The notes: generated by a model from the sequence alone, not told the origin. A DNA stretch of 64,000 nucleotides from Pararhodobacter aggregans (GCF_003075525.1 NZ_QDDR01000019.1:1-64000); one strand, 5' to 3'; shown: positions 1 through 9,831, counted from the stretch's first letter. A program made the numbers and translations.

Positions 1-221
1 GCGCGACGGTGATCGACGTGGGGATCAACCGCATCGAGCGTGACGGCAAGAACAAGCTGGTCGGCGACGTCGATTTCGCCTCGGCGGTCGAGGTGGCGGG
101 GGCGATCACCCCGGTGCCGGGCGGGGTGGGGCCGATGACCATCGCCTGCCTGCTGGCCAATACGCTGACCGCCTGCTGCCGGGCGAACGGCCTGGCCGAG
201 CCCGAGGGGCTGACGGCCTGA
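1..221 (+). CDS. folD: FolD, methylenetetrahydrofolate dehydrogenase/cyclohydrolase (3' end only)
   Basis: This is the last 72 codons of a gene that begins before the window. FolD is a cytosolic bifunctional enzyme that oxidises 5,10-methylene-THF with NADP and hydrolyses the methenyl product to 10-formyl-THF. What is visible is the C-terminal NADP-binding part: a beta strand [10 protein letters not shown], then GDVDF, and the family signature [10 protein letters not shown] followed by a helix with [13 protein letters not shown]. The frame runs from base 3 with no interruption to TGA at 219-221. A 28-bp palindrome starts 9 bp after the stop and may act as the transcript end. The signature motif makes the family call secure. 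Confidence 0.95.
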   Translation, partial: ATVIDVGINRIERDGKNKLVGDVDFASAVEVAGAITPVPGGVGPMTIACLLANTLTACCRANGLAEPEGLTA

Positions 222-230
222 CCGGACGCC

Positions 231-258
231 GTAGGATGGGCAATATTGCCCATCCTAC
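231..258. repeat. 28-bp perfect palindrome, copy 1 of 3
   Basis: The half-site GTAGGATGGGCAAT is followed directly by its exact reverse complement, giving a 28-bp palindrome with no spacer. Identical copies lie at 54400-54427 and 59834-59861. This copy sits between two converging genes, 9 bp past the folD stop and 16 bp past the stop of the SRPBCC gene. No T-tract follows on either strand. It could be a bidirectional transcript end, an mRNA 3' stabiliser or a REP-like dispersed element. Both strands translate to a GNIAHPT peptide, which makes spurious short ORFs. Confidence 0.95.
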
Positions 259-274
259 CAGACGCGCGCCGCGA

Positions 275-748
275 TCAGCCCTGCAGGAACCCGGCGTCGA
301 GCTTGGCGTAGCTCGCCTCCATCCCGTCGGTCATGCCGGTGGCAAGCATCGCCTCCATCGTCTCGGCCGTCTCGACCTGCATGGTCATCACCATCAGCGT
401 CCCGCCGTCCTGCGCCTGAAACAGCGTCTCGACCCGGTTGGACGGGGTTTCATCGGGCAGATACATGCGCTCGACATGCAGGATCCGCGACGGCGCTTCG
501 ACCTCGAGGATCTCGGCCTTGAGGTGAAACCCGGCGCTGCCGTCGATGCTTTGCCAATCATAGCGGAAATGGCCGCCGGGCTTCAGGTCGATCTCGCAGC
601 GGGTCATGATCCAGCCCTCGGGGCCGGTCAGCCATTGGCGCACCAGCTCGGGCTCGGTATGGGCGGCGAAGACCCGCTCGGGCGGGGCGGCGAAGAAGCG
701 GGTCACGCGGGCGGTGGTGGGCGAGGTCCGGTCAAGTGTCAGGGGCAT
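275..748 (-). CDS. SRPBCC/AHSA1-family protein paired with an ArsR regulator
   Basis: A 157-residue protein of the START-like SRPBCC superfamily (AHSA1/polyketide cyclase type), which forms a hydrophobic ligand pocket. The sequence shows the usual opening RFFAAPPERVFAAHTEPELVR, the conserved WLTGPEGW segment, a PGGHFRYDW strand and a C-terminal helix containing MEASYAKLD. I chose ATG 748 because it overlaps the end of the ArsR gene by 17 bp. A longer in-frame ATG at 793 would lie deep inside that gene. ArsR-SRPBCC pairs are common, and the second protein is usually the target of the regulator. The ligand is unknown. There is no signal peptide, so it is cytosolic. Confidence 0.85.
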   Translation of the reverse strand: MPLTLDRTSPTTARVTRFFAAPPERVFAAHTEPELVRQWLTGPEGWIMTRCEIDLKPGGHFRYDWQSIDGSAGFHLKAEILEVEAPSRILHVERMYLPDETPSNRVETLFQAQDGGTLMVMTMQVETAETMEAMLATGMTDGMEASYAKLDAGFLQG

Positions 749-1070
749 CGGGCGTCCTTTCAGATGGGGCAAGCAGCGCGTCGAGGCGGGCATAATTCGC
801 CTCCATCACGCGTTCGAGATCCGAGATCCAGCGCCTGACCGGCGCCAGAGCCTGGGGGTTCAGGCGGCAGGGGCGGCGGGTGCCGTCCACGCGGCGCTCG
901 ATCAGCCCGGCCTCGTCCAGCACCTTCAGGTGCCGCGAGATGGCGGGCTGCGAGATCGGGAACAGCGCCGCGAGGTCGTTGACACTGGCTTCGCCCTGCG
1001 CCAGCCGGCTCAGGATGGCAAGGCGCGTGGGGTCCGACAGGGCGGCAAAGGTGGCGGGCAGGGCAATCAT
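732..1070 (-). CDS. ArsR-family winged-helix repressor
   Basis: A 112-residue ArsR/SmtB-type regulator, first gene of a two-gene operon with the overlapping SRPBCC gene. Residues 5-90 carry the winged helix: FAALSDPTRLAILSRLAQGE at the start, then a recognition helix in the segment ISQPAISRHLKVLDEAGL, then the wing ERRVDGTRRPCRLNP. No ELCVC-type metal-binding cysteines are seen in helix 3, so a metal inducer is unlikely. It more probably senses an organic ligand or responds through its SRPBCC partner. The A+T-rich stretch just upstream (about 1080-1110) is the probable autoregulated promoter, which I infer from position only. Confidence 0.9.
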   Translation of the reverse strand: MIALPATFAALSDPTRLAILSRLAQGEASVNDLAALFPISQPAISRHLKVLDEAGLIERRVDGTRRPCRLNPQALAPVRRWISDLERVMEANYARLDALLAPSERTPDAPDT

Positions 1071-1124
1071 GTGAGCGATTCGTTATATAGCTTGTGAATT
1101 ATATAAGGGATCGCGCAGGGATTG

Positions 1125-1553
1125 TCACGAGGGCGCGACGGGGATCATCGTCCCTTGCAGCAATGCGATGGATTTGCGCGTCTCACCCGTCAGCGCGAAG
1201 ACCTCGGCGCTGACCACGCTCAGCCGCCGCCCGGCGCGAACCACCTGGCCCACGGCCTCCAGCGCCTCGCCCACCGCGGGCGACAGCAGGTTGATCTTCA
1301 TTTCGACCGTCATCACGTCGCTGTCTTCGGGCATCAGGGTCAGCGCGGCGTAACCGGCGGCCGAATCGCCGATGGTGAAGGCCAGCCCGGCATGGGCCGC
1401 GCCGTGTTGCTGGCGCAGATGGGGCGCGATGGCGGCGCGGATCACGCAGCGGCCGGGCGCGGTCTCGATCAGTTCCGCCCCCATGGTCTGCATCATGGTC
1501 TGGCGGGCGAAACTGGCGCGGGCCTTGGCGTCGATCGGGGCGAAATCACTCAT
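1125..1553 (-). CDS. PaaI-family hot-dog thioesterase
   Basis: A 142-residue single hot-dog protein of the PaaI/YbgC-like acyl-CoA thioesterase group. Hallmarks are the long helix region with QQHGAAHAGLAFTIGDSAAG, where HxG lies next to the catalytic acidic residue, and the strands MTVEMKINLLSPAVGE and GRRLSVVSAEVFAL. Such proteins hydrolyse aryl- or short acyl-CoA esters in the cytosol as tetramers. ATG 1553 is chosen because the family N-terminus is short, and upstream in-frame codons run through the intergenic region into the AAA ATPase gene. It lies 80 bp downstream of the tad locus on the same strand and has no obvious link to it. Confidence 0.85.
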   Translation of the reverse strand: MSDFAPIDAKARASFARQTMMQTMGAELIETAPGRCVIRAAIAPHLRQQHGAAHAGLAFTIGDSAAGYAALTLMPEDSDVMTVEMKINLLSPAVGEALEAVGQVVRAGRRLSVVSAEVFALTGETRKSIALLQGTMIPVAPS

Positions 1554-1633
1554 GTCCGGTCCTCCTGTCGGCACAGGAAACCGCGAAGCGCCGGCGCGAC
1601 CAAGGGGGCGCGCGCGTTTCGTTACGTCACGGA

Positions 1634-2953
1634 TTAGCGGACGATCTCTTCGTCGCGGACGAACATGTTGGACCAGGCCCGGTCGATCAGCTCCGGCGAC
1701 ATGTGATAGGGTTTCCCCTCGTAATCGCAGATGGCGATCATCTGGTCGATCAGGAACACCGGCTGGTAATTGGCATAGACGTTGTCGATGGTCGGATATT
1801 TGGTCTGCAGCAGATGGATCAGCGCATCCTCGTTCAGCGGGATCCGGCGCTTGCGGGCGACGAGGGCGAAGATCTTCAGGAAATCGGCCTGATTCGGCCC
1901 GTCGATCTTGATCTTGAAGAAGATCCGCCTGAGCGCCGCCTGATCGAAGATCGTGTTCGGGTGGAAGTTGGTCGAGAAGATCACCAGCGTATCGAAGGGG
2001 ACGATGAATTTCTCGCCCGAGGTCAGGGTGAGAATGTCGTAATTCATCTCCAGGGGCACGATCCAGCGGTTGACCAGCGCCTGCGGCGGCTCCTCCTGCC
2101 GGCCGAGGTCGTCGACGATGAACACCCCGCCCATGGCCTTGAACTGCAACGGCGCCTGATAGGTGCGGGCGACGGAATTGTATTTCAGCTCCAGCATTTC
2201 CAGCTTCAGCTCGCCGCCGGTGATGACCGTCGGCCGCTCGCACAGCACATAGCGCGGGTCATAGCGGTTGGATTGCAGCCTGAGCGAGGTGCCTGCCTGG
2301 GTCGCGGTCTTGATCTTGCGGTGGACGATGGGGTCGAAGACGGCAATCACCTGGCCCGAATGCACCACGGCATGCGGCACATAGATGTTGTCGCCCAGCG
2401 CGTCCCGGATCCCGTTCGAGATCGAGCTTTTGCCGTTGCCGGGGGGCCCGTACATCAGGATCGACCGGCCCGAGGTCACCGCAGGGCCGAGGTCCGACAG
2501 CAGGTTTTCGGGCAGGATCAGGTCGCCCATCGCCGCCACCAGCTGCTCACGCGTGATCTTGACCTTGCGGATCGACTGGCGGCGCACCTGTTCGCCGTAA
2601 CTCTCCAACGGGACCGGCATGGCGCCGTAATATTCCGAGATCGCCAGCGCCTGCTGCGCCCGTTTGCGCCCGGCGTCGGTCAGCTGGAAGCCCATCTCGG
2701 TGGAGCGGGCGTTGGCCTGCAGCGTGCCCATCGCCTCGAGCAGTTGCTCGCCGCGGCAATCGTCGATCAGCTGCTGCACCTGTGCGAAGGACAGGCAGAC
2801 GATGCGCGAGATGTCGGAGACCAGCGTCAGCGACATGCGGTACATGGTCTTGAGCAGGATGTCCCGCATCAGCGTCGCAGGCAGCCCCGTCTCCTCCAGC
2901 GTGGTGGGAGGCGGCGGCGGGGCGATGCGGGCGTCCGGGGACAACTCGTTCAT
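1634..2953 (-). CDS. AAA ATPase at the end of the tad locus
   Basis: A 439-residue cytoplasmic ATPase with Walker A GPPGNGKSS at about 169-177, Walker B-like VFIVDD near 275 and a sensor-like FSTNF stretch near 330. The N-terminal 150 residues begin with a proline-rich tail and contain a predicted helical winged-helix-like segment (SDISRIVCLSFAQVQQLIDD). The last third has RRIFFKIKI, resembling the sensor-2 region. It is the last gene of the minus-strand tad locus, 21 bp after the prepilin peptidase gene. It is not the CpaF secretion ATPase, which lies at 6885-8360. Its job is unknown; a regulatory or remodelling ATPase for the pilus is a contextual inference. Confidence 0.75.
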   Translation of the reverse strand: MNELSPDARIAPPPPPTTLEETGLPATLMRDILLKTMYRMSLTLVSDISRIVCLSFAQVQQLIDDCRGEQLLEAMGTLQANARSTEMGFQLTDAGRKRAQQALAISEYYGAMPVPLESYGEQVRRQSIRKVKITREQLVAAMGDLILPENLLSDLGPAVTSGRSILMYGPPGNGKSSISNGIRDALGDNIYVPHAVVHSGQVIAVFDPIVHRKIKTATQAGTSLRLQSNRYDPRYVLCERPTVITGGELKLEMLELKYNSVARTYQAPLQFKAMGGVFIVDDLGRQEEPPQALVNRWIVPLEMNYDILTLTSGEKFIVPFDTLVIFSTNFHPNTIFDQAALRRIFFKIKIDGPNQADFLKIFALVARKRRIPLNEDALIHLLQTKYPTIDNVYANYQPVFLIDQMIAICDYEGKPYHMSPELIDRAWSNMFVRDEEIVR

Positions 2954-2974
2954 GCGCAGACCTCAGAAAGGGCG

Positions 2975-3472
2975 TCACCGTCCATAGATGCTCGCCAAAG
3001 CCAGATAAAAGATTAACGCGGGCGCCAAGGCGATGCCGAAGGGGAATTCGCGGCGTTGCCAGCTGGCCCAGTCGGGCGTGGCGCGGCGGATGGCGGGGAT
3101 GGCGCGCATCGCCCGGTGCACGACCAGCGCGGCGATGGAGACGGCGCAGAGCAGGACCAGGAACAGCCTGAGGTCGCCCAGTGCCACGAAGGGCGCCATG
3201 GCGGCGGCGAATTTCGCGTCGCCGGGGCCGAAGCTGCCGGTCAGGCTGAGCACGAAGCCGATGACCAGCACCACCAGCAGATGCAGCCAGGACCATCCCC
3301 ATTCGCCGAGCGGCAGGGTCAGGAGGCCGACCACGGCATAGATCGCCAGAAGCGCCAGCACCGCCAGGTTGGGGATGCGCATGGCCTTGAGGTCGCTCCA
3401 GGCGACATAGAGGCAGACGGGTGTGGCGAAAATCAGAAGCCACACCGCGGCCGAGGCGGATTGCGTCAGCAT
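2975..3472 (-). CDS. cpaA: Prepilin peptidase, CpaA/TadV type (A24)
   Basis: A 165-residue polytopic inner-membrane aspartyl protease that cleaves and may methylate Flp-type prepilins. Both catalytic aspartates are visible: one in VAWSDLKAMRIPN near residue 26 and one in the family GxGD-type motif FGPGDAKF near residue 83. Hydrophobic segments cover most of the chain, about five to six in all. It lacks the zinc-finger domain of PilD/GspO enzymes, as expected for the short TadV class. It lies 9 bp downstream of the TPR gene and 21 bp upstream of the AAA ATPase gene, inside the tad operon. Confidence 0.9.
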   Translation of the reverse strand: MLTQSASAAVWLLIFATPVCLYVAWSDLKAMRIPNLAVLALLAIYAVVGLLTLPLGEWGWSWLHLLVVLVIGFVLSLTGSFGPGDAKFAAAMAPFVALGDLRLFLVLLCAVSIAALVVHRAMRAIPAIRRATPDWASWQRREFPFGIALAPALIFYLALASIYGR

Positions 3473-3481
3473 GCTGCGGGC

Positions 3482-4324
3482 CTAGCCAAGTGCGGCGAGG
3501 GCGTTGGCGGCGGCCTCGAAATGTTGGGGATGGGTGGCGACGGCATCCTGCAGCAGGTTGCGCCCGATCGAGACATCGCCCTGACGGATCGCCGCCAGCG
3601 CCATGGTGTAGAGCAGCTCGGCGCGTTCGCCCTGGGTCATCTCGATCAGCGGCAGCTCGTAGTCGCGCCGGGCGGCGCGGGCCAGAACCAGGTTGTTCTT
3701 GGCGGTGAACAGCGTGCGGTCATGCTGCAGCGCTTCCAGGAACAGCCGCTCGGCGCCGCGCGAATCGCCGCGGGTCAGCTTTGAATAACCCCAGTTGTTC
3801 AGCGTGCTGGCCGGGGTCGGCGTCAGGCCCACGGCGATTTCGTAGAAACTGTCGGCGCGGGCCCATTGCTGGCGGCTGTCGGCGACCATCGCTTCCAGCC
3901 GGTAGCGGTTGAAGGTCTCATGCGTCGGCGGGATGGCGTTGAGCGTGGCCTCGGCCTGGGCCCAGTTGTTGGCGCGGATATAGGCCTCGGCCATGTCGAC
4001 GCGGTCGTCCATCGTCGCCTCGGGATGGGCGATGACGGTTTGCCAGACGGGGATGGATTGCTCGGCCTGGCCTGCGCGCATCAGCGACCGGGCGAGGCCG
4101 CGGCGAAAGATGATCCGGTCGGGATGGGCCTGCGACTGGGCGGTGAAATACTGGATCGCCTCGGCCGGGTCCGACACGGCCAGCATCATCTCGGCCATGT
4201 TCTCCTGGTCGATCGACTGGACGCTGTCGATGGCCCGGGCCGTCTGGGCCCGCATCGATTCACCGCAGCCACCCAGCAGGGCCAAACCTGCCAGGCACAC
4301 CGGTGCCATCCACACCTTGCGCAT
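3482..4324 (-). CDS. TPR lipoprotein of the tad locus (TadD-like)
   Basis: A 280-residue protein with a lipoprotein signal peptide: hydrophobic core VCLAGLALLGG followed by Cys20 (lipobox LGGC). The rest is helical tetratricopeptide repeats. Recognisable units include FRRGLARSLMRAGQAEQSIPVW, VDMAEAYIRANNWAQAEATL and the classic TLNNWGYSKLTRGDSRGAERLF. In tad systems TadD-like TPR lipoproteins sit at the outer membrane and help secretin assembly. The second TPR lipoprotein gene lies immediately upstream (29-bp gap), so the two are probably co-transcribed and may work together. Which of the two is the functional TadD cannot be told from sequence. Confidence 0.85.
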   Translation of the reverse strand: MRKVWMAPVCLAGLALLGGCGESMRAQTARAIDSVQSIDQENMAEMMLAVSDPAEAIQYFTAQSQAHPDRIIFRRGLARSLMRAGQAEQSIPVWQTVIAHPEATMDDRVDMAEAYIRANNWAQAEATLNAIPPTHETFNRYRLEAMVADSRQQWARADSFYEIAVGLTPTPASTLNNWGYSKLTRGDSRGAERLFLEALQHDRTLFTAKNNLVLARAARRDYELPLIEMTQGERAELLYTMALAAIRQGDVSIGRNLLQDAVATHPQHFEAAANALAALG

Positions 4325-4353
4325 GATCTGTCCTTCTACACTGCTCGTCGCTT

Positions 4354-4902
4354 TCAGGGTGTTGCGAGGAGAAGGAAGCGTCCGTTCCCGCGCCGCACCA
4401 GAGCGAAATTATCGTTGTTTTCCCCAGTATAGCCGGAATTCTCGAGATTTGCGAGAGCAAGCCGCAGGTTCTCGCGGATTTCTTCGGAGCGGCCGGAATC
4501 GAGGGCAAAGGCGGTGCGGAACAGATGCGCGGCCTGACCCCAATCCTCGCGCTCGACCATGACGACGCCAAGGTTGTTGATGGCGGGCACGAAATCGGGG
4601 TCGAAGTCGATGGCGCGGCGCAACATCTGCTCGGCCTGGCCCAGCCGTCCCAGCCGCAGATTGGCCGAACCCAGCGCGCTCAGCGCGTCAACGGTCGGCC
4701 CCTGTTCGGCCATCGAGCGGTAATAGGCCCGCATCGCCAGCTCGTATTCGCCGGCCTCCATCAGCCGGTGGCCGACCACCAGCCCGTCAACGTCTTCGGC
4801 CGCGCTGACAGCGCGGCCGGGTAATCCGTCGGGCGAGAACTCGCCGCTCTGGGTGCAGGCGGACAGCGCGAGAAGCGCCGCCACGCCGATCTGTCGGATC
4901 AT
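4354..4902 (-). CDS. Second TPR lipoprotein of the tad locus
   Basis: A 182-residue lipoprotein with a short signal peptide MIRQIGVAALLALSAC (lipobox LSAC, Cys16). The body has at least two TPR units: VDALSALGSANLRLGRLGQAEQML and FVPAINNLGVVMVEREDWGQAA. The start overlaps the tadC stop by four bases (ATGA), so translation is coupled to the inner-membrane platform genes. Length and position match the TadD class, which acts as pilotin or assembly factor for the RcpA/CpaC secretin. It differs from the longer TPR lipoprotein encoded next, suggesting a duplicated or split pilotin function. Confidence 0.85.
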   Translation of the reverse strand: MIRQIGVAALLALSACTQSGEFSPDGLPGRAVSAAEDVDGLVVGHRLMEAGEYELAMRAYYRSMAEQGPTVDALSALGSANLRLGRLGQAEQMLRRAIDFDPDFVPAINNLGVVMVEREDWGQAAHLFRTAFALDSGRSEEIRENLRLALANLENSGYTGENNDNFALVRRGNGRFLLLATP

Positions 4903-5888
4903 AGATTGAAGTCGGCCGTGCTGAGCATTTCGATCACCCCGTAGACCGACGGCCCGATCAGGATGATCAGCAGCGGCGGCACGGTGAACAGCATTGTGCC
5001 CAGTGTCAGCTTGGTCGGCAAGACGTTCGCCTTCTCTTCGGCCAGCATCACGCGCTTGTCACGCATTTCCCCGGCATAGACCCTGAGCGCCTCGGCCACC
5101 GAGGTGCCGTAGGTCGCCGATTGCACCAGCACGGTGACGAAGGACTTGATGTCGTTGTTGCCGCAGCGCACGCCCATCTCGCGCAGGACCTCAAGCCGGT
5201 CCATCCCGGCCTTGGTCTGGTGCGAGACGGTCTCGAATTCCTCGGCCAGCGCGGGGTAGCCCGGCTTCAGCTCCTTGGCGACGCGGTTGATGGACTGGTC
5301 CATCGACTGCCCGGCCTCGGTGCAGATCAGCAGCATGTCCAGCGCATCGGGGAAGCCGCGGGTGATCTGCGACTGACGCTCGGCATGGCGCTTGTTGACC
5401 CAGTAGATCGGGAAGTAATAGCCCAGCAGCGTCGGCACCAGCACCGGCATGGCGGTGGCGAGGACCGAGGATCCTTCGCCCCCCGGCTGCACCACCAGCA
5501 CATAGGCCAGGCCGATCAGCAGCCCGCCCATCGCCAGAATCAGCTTGGCCGCGTGGAAGTCGCGCACCGCGTTCTTGCCGTGATAGCCGGCCTGGATCAT
5601 CTTCAGCTTGGCGTCGCCCATCTGCGTCTGATCGGTGGGCTCGAGGAAGCTCTTGAATTTCTCCAGCTTCTTTTCCAGCGCCGTGTCGTCCGAGGTGGCG
5701 CGGCGCGACAGGCGCGTGCGGTCCTCTCCCGGGCCGCGGCGGGCCTGTTCCCTGAGCCGGGCCAGCGGATCGGGTTTCTCGTTGCCGCGACCCATCAGCA
5801 TCAGCAGCACCAGCGTGACACCGCCCGCGACCGACAGCGCGATCAGCACCGGCAGCGAAGTGAGGCTGGCCAAGATATCGGTGTTCAT
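4899..5888 (-). CDS. tadC: TadC, inner-membrane platform protein
   Basis: A 329-residue member of the type II secretion F (T2SSF/GspF) family. It has an N-terminal membrane segment at about 10-30, a basic cytosolic stretch (EQARRGPGEDRTRLSRR) and a pair of membrane segments near 115-165. The T2SSF helical domain contains GFPDALDMLLICTEAGQSMDQ, and a C-terminal hairpin ends the protein (MLFTVPPLLIILIGPSVYG). TadB and TadC form the platform that couples the CpaF ATPase to pilin extrusion. The gene follows tadB by 12 bp and overlaps the next TPR gene by four bases. Confidence 0.93.
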   Translation of the reverse strand: MNTDILASLTSLPVLIALSVAGGVTLVLLMLMGRGNEKPDPLARLREQARRGPGEDRTRLSRRATSDDTALEKKLEKFKSFLEPTDQTQMGDAKLKMIQAGYHGKNAVRDFHAAKLILAMGGLLIGLAYVLVVQPGGEGSSVLATAMPVLVPTLLGYYFPIYWVNKRHAERQSQITRGFPDALDMLLICTEAGQSMDQSINRVAKELKPGYPALAEEFETVSHQTKAGMDRLEVLREMGVRCGNNDIKSFVTVLVQSATYGTSVAEALRVYAGEMRDKRVMLAEEKANVLPTKLTLGTMLFTVPPLLIILIGPSVYGVIEMLSTADFNL

Positions 5889-5900
5889 GGCGTTGTCCCC

Positions 5901-6869
5901 TCAGACCTGAATGTTGACCATCTTGCGCATGTAGAGGACGTTGATGACGAGGAACGCCACCACCACCAGCGCGGTCGGGATGAAGAGCGCGGTTTCCTTC
6001 ACGTCATCGTAGTAATCCGGCTTCACCACCGAGATCATCAGCATCGCCACGATCGGAAAGGCCGACAGGAACATGCCGGACCATTTCGCCTCGGCGGTGA
6101 TGGCGCGGACCCGGCGGAACAGCTTGAAGCGGGCGCGCACCACCTTGGACAGGCCGTCCAGGATCTCGGCCAGGTTGCCGCCCGATTGCGCCTGGATGGT
6201 CACCGCGACGGCCAGGAACCGCAGATCCTGCATGTCCATCCGCTCGGCGAAGGACAAAAGCGCCTCGCCCATGTCGCGCCCGTAGGAGGCCTCGTCGGCG
6301 ATGAGACCCAGTTCCGAACCCAGGGGATCGGGGATTTCCCGCGCGGCGGCGGCCAGGGCCTGCACGAAGGGATGGCCGACCCTGAGGCCGCGGACGATCA
6401 GGTCGATGGCGTCGGGCAATTGTTCCTCGATCAGGGACAGGCGCTTCTTGGCCTTGCCCGACACCCAGAACCAGACCGCGCCCACGCCCATCGCCGCGCT
6501 GACCCCGGCGCGCACGCCCAGCGGCGCCGCCGTCAGCACCGTCATGGCCAGGAAGACCACCACCGCCAGCAGCAGCATCATCACGATCAGCATCGACGGC
6601 GAAAAGGCGATCTTGCCCTTTTCGGCCTTCTCGGCCAGCAGCGAATAGAAGGGGATGGCCGTGGATTTCGAGTGCTGCGTCGCCTCCTTGCGCAGCCGCT
6701 CGATCACTTCGGTGCGGTTGGCGTTGGCGTCCAGCATCTCCAGCCGGCGGTTCATCCGGCTGCCCAGGCGGATCGAGCGGCCGAAGGCCAGCAGGTAGAT
6801 GGCCTCGACCAGCAGCAGGATACCGGCGAAAATGGCGATGTAGATGATGACGGTGGGCGAGATACTCAT
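5901..6869 (-). CDS. tadB: TadB, inner-membrane platform protein
   Basis: A 322-residue T2SSF-family protein, paralogous to TadC and usually its heteromeric partner. It opens with a membrane segment (TVIIYIAIFAGILLLVEAIY) and has two central segments near 100-145. The family domain includes EEQLPDAIDLIVRGLRVGHPF and a long amphipathic helix, and C-terminal segments end the chain. Start ATG 6869 is 15 bp from the cpaF stop. The arrangement cpaF-tadB-tadC is the invariant core of Flp pilus loci, so the assignment is firm. Confidence 0.94.
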   Translation of the reverse strand: MSISPTVIIYIAIFAGILLLVEAIYLLAFGRSIRLGSRMNRRLEMLDANANRTEVIERLRKEATQHSKSTAIPFYSLLAEKAEKGKIAFSPSMLIVMMLLLAVVVFLAMTVLTAAPLGVRAGVSAAMGVGAVWFWVSGKAKKRLSLIEEQLPDAIDLIVRGLRVGHPFVQALAAAAREIPDPLGSELGLIADEASYGRDMGEALLSFAERMDMQDLRFLAVAVTIQAQSGGNLAEILDGLSKVVRARFKLFRRVRAITAEAKWSGMFLSAFPIVAMLMISVVKPDYYDDVKETALFIPTALVVVAFLVINVLYMRKMVNIQV

Positions 6870-6884
6870 GATGGATTACTCGTT

Positions 6885-8360
<1,476 letters not shown>

Positions 8361-8370
8361 GTCTCTCTCC

Positions 8371-9612
8371 TCAGGCGGCGGCGCGGCCTTCGTCGCGGTT
8401 CGACGCGACGATGGACTGGGCGATCTTGCGGATCTCTTTCAGCAGCGGGTTCTTCGGCGCGATCTCGGCCAGGGGCAGGCCATGGTCGTTGGCATGCGTC
8501 ACCTGGGCGGTGCCATCGGGCAGCATCACCTCGAACTCGATATCCAGGCTTTCGGCCATCCGCTTGGCGCGGGCCTTGCCCGACAGATCGGTGAATTTGG
8601 GCGCGTGGTTCAGGACATAGCGCAGCTTGTCCAGCGGCAGATCCTCGGCCTTGAGCGCGCGGATCAGGCGCAGCGCGTTCTGGGCCGAGCGCATGTCCAG
8701 CTCCATCGTCGCGTAATAGGCGTCGCATTCGTTCAGGACCGTTTCGGTCCATTGCACGACGGTGCCGGGCATGTCGATGATGACCACCTCGAAGCTGGCG
8801 CGGGCCATGGTGATGACCCGCTCGATATCGTCAGGGGTTATCAGGTCGAGGGGCAGCATGTCGGCGGCCGCGGTCAGCACCTTCAGCTTGTCGTTGAAGG
8901 TCTGCAGCGTGTTGAGGAAGAAGTCGCGGTCCATCACCGCGGTGTTGGACAGAAGCTCATAGACCTTCTCGGTCCGGGCGAGGTCCAGATAGGTGGCGAT
9001 GGAGCCCGTCTGCAGGTCGAAATCCAGCAGGCAGACCGAGGGCGCGGTCTTGCCGGAATTGGCGATCTCCCACGCCAGATTGACGGCGAAGGTCGTGGCG
9101 CCTGACCCACCGGCCAGCGGCTGCACGGCATAGACCGCGCCCAGGGGCTGGTTCTGGGACATCATCATCCGCGATTGCGGGGCGATGGTCGACATGTCGG
9201 GCGAGGGGGCGCGCAGGCGCTGGATGGCGTCATGCAGCGCGCCCTCGGGCAGCGGATAGGGCACGAAATCGCTGGCGCCCAGACGCAGCAGCCGGTGCAG
9301 GGCGATCGGGCCCAGCTCTTCGGCGATGAGCAGCACGCGGATGCTCAGCGTATTGGCACGCTGGATCACCGCCTCGACCAGGGCCATGTTCGATTCATCG
9401 TCGTCATCCAGGGCGATGGCGATGAATTCCAGCCCCTTGGCATCGGGTTGATCGAGGAATTTCAGCGCGCTCGGAAAGGTGAGATCGCCCCAGCTTTCGC
9501 CGAGTTCCAGCTCCATATCCTCGATCAGCAGGTCGAAGTTCTGCACATCGCGCGAGACGGTGCAGGCGCGAATCGGGGCGACGTGTTTGACGGGGCTGCT
9601 CACACTCGACAT
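8371..9612 (-). CDS. cpaE: CpaE/TadZ, ParA-like pilus localisation factor
   Basis: A 413-residue protein with an atypical receiver-like N-terminal domain (about 1-135) and a ParA/MinD-type ATPase domain. The deviant Walker A is GGSGATT (168-174), lacking the usual lysine pair; a Walker-B-like VCLLDFDLQTGS and a later VVIIDMPG strand follow. CpaE/TadZ proteins mark the pole and recruit the pilus machine. I chose ATG 9612 rather than the in-frame ATG at 9645 because GGAGGAAAG sits just upstream of it. A strong hairpin (9769-9795) separates it from the OmpA-like gene, so a promoter may lie in 9613-9768. Confidence 0.92.
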   Translation of the reverse strand: MSSVSSPVKHVAPIRACTVSRDVQNFDLLIEDMELELGESWGDLTFPSALKFLDQPDAKGLEFIAIALDDDDESNMALVEAVIQRANTLSIRVLLIAEELGPIALHRLLRLGASDFVPYPLPEGALHDAIQRLRAPSPDMSTIAPQSRMMMSQNQPLGAVYAVQPLAGGSGATTFAVNLAWEIANSGKTAPSVCLLDFDLQTGSIATYLDLARTEKVYELLSNTAVMDRDFFLNTLQTFNDKLKVLTAAADMLPLDLITPDDIERVITMARASFEVVIIDMPGTVVQWTETVLNECDAYYATMELDMRSAQNALRLIRALKAEDLPLDKLRYVLNHAPKFTDLSGKARAKRMAESLDIEFEVMLPDGTAQVTHANDHGLPLAEIAPKNPLLKEIRKIAQSIVASNRDEGRAAA

Positions 9613-9768
9613 TTTCTTTCCTCCGCGCCGGCATTCTGCCGACATGTGGTACGCGACCTTCGGCGCGCGACGGCATGCGGCACCGGGTTCTTCCCAACTT
9701 CGGCGGTAATCTTGGCATTAATGGGGCTAAAAAAACGTAATTGTCTGGCCGGGCGTCAATAAACCAGA

Positions 9769-9795
9769 CGCCCCGCCGACAGGGTCGGCGGGGCG
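9769..9795 (-). terminator. Hairpin between the OmpA-like gene and cpaE
   Basis: A 12-bp perfect G+C-rich stem (CGCCCCGCCGAC with its complement) with a 3-nt loop lies 37 bp past the OmpA-like stop on the minus strand. The bases after it on that strand, TCTGGTTTATT, are only moderately T-rich. It could terminate or attenuate the flp-cpaB-cpaC-ompA transcript, with cpaE onward served by its own promoter. Confidence 0.55.
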
Positions 9796-9831
9796 CTGCG
9801 AGGTTGCCGGACGGGTATCCCGGCAGAGGTA

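Noticed and set aside
231-838. Short ORFs beginning MGNIAHPT at copies of the palindrome
   Set aside because: They arise because the 28-bp palindrome happens to read GNIAHPT on either strand; no ribosome binding site and no conserved continuation.
9700-9725. CtrA-box-like TTAA...TTAC upstream of cpaE
   Set aside because: The spacing is 8 rather than 7 and the second half is TTAC; this is within chance for this region.
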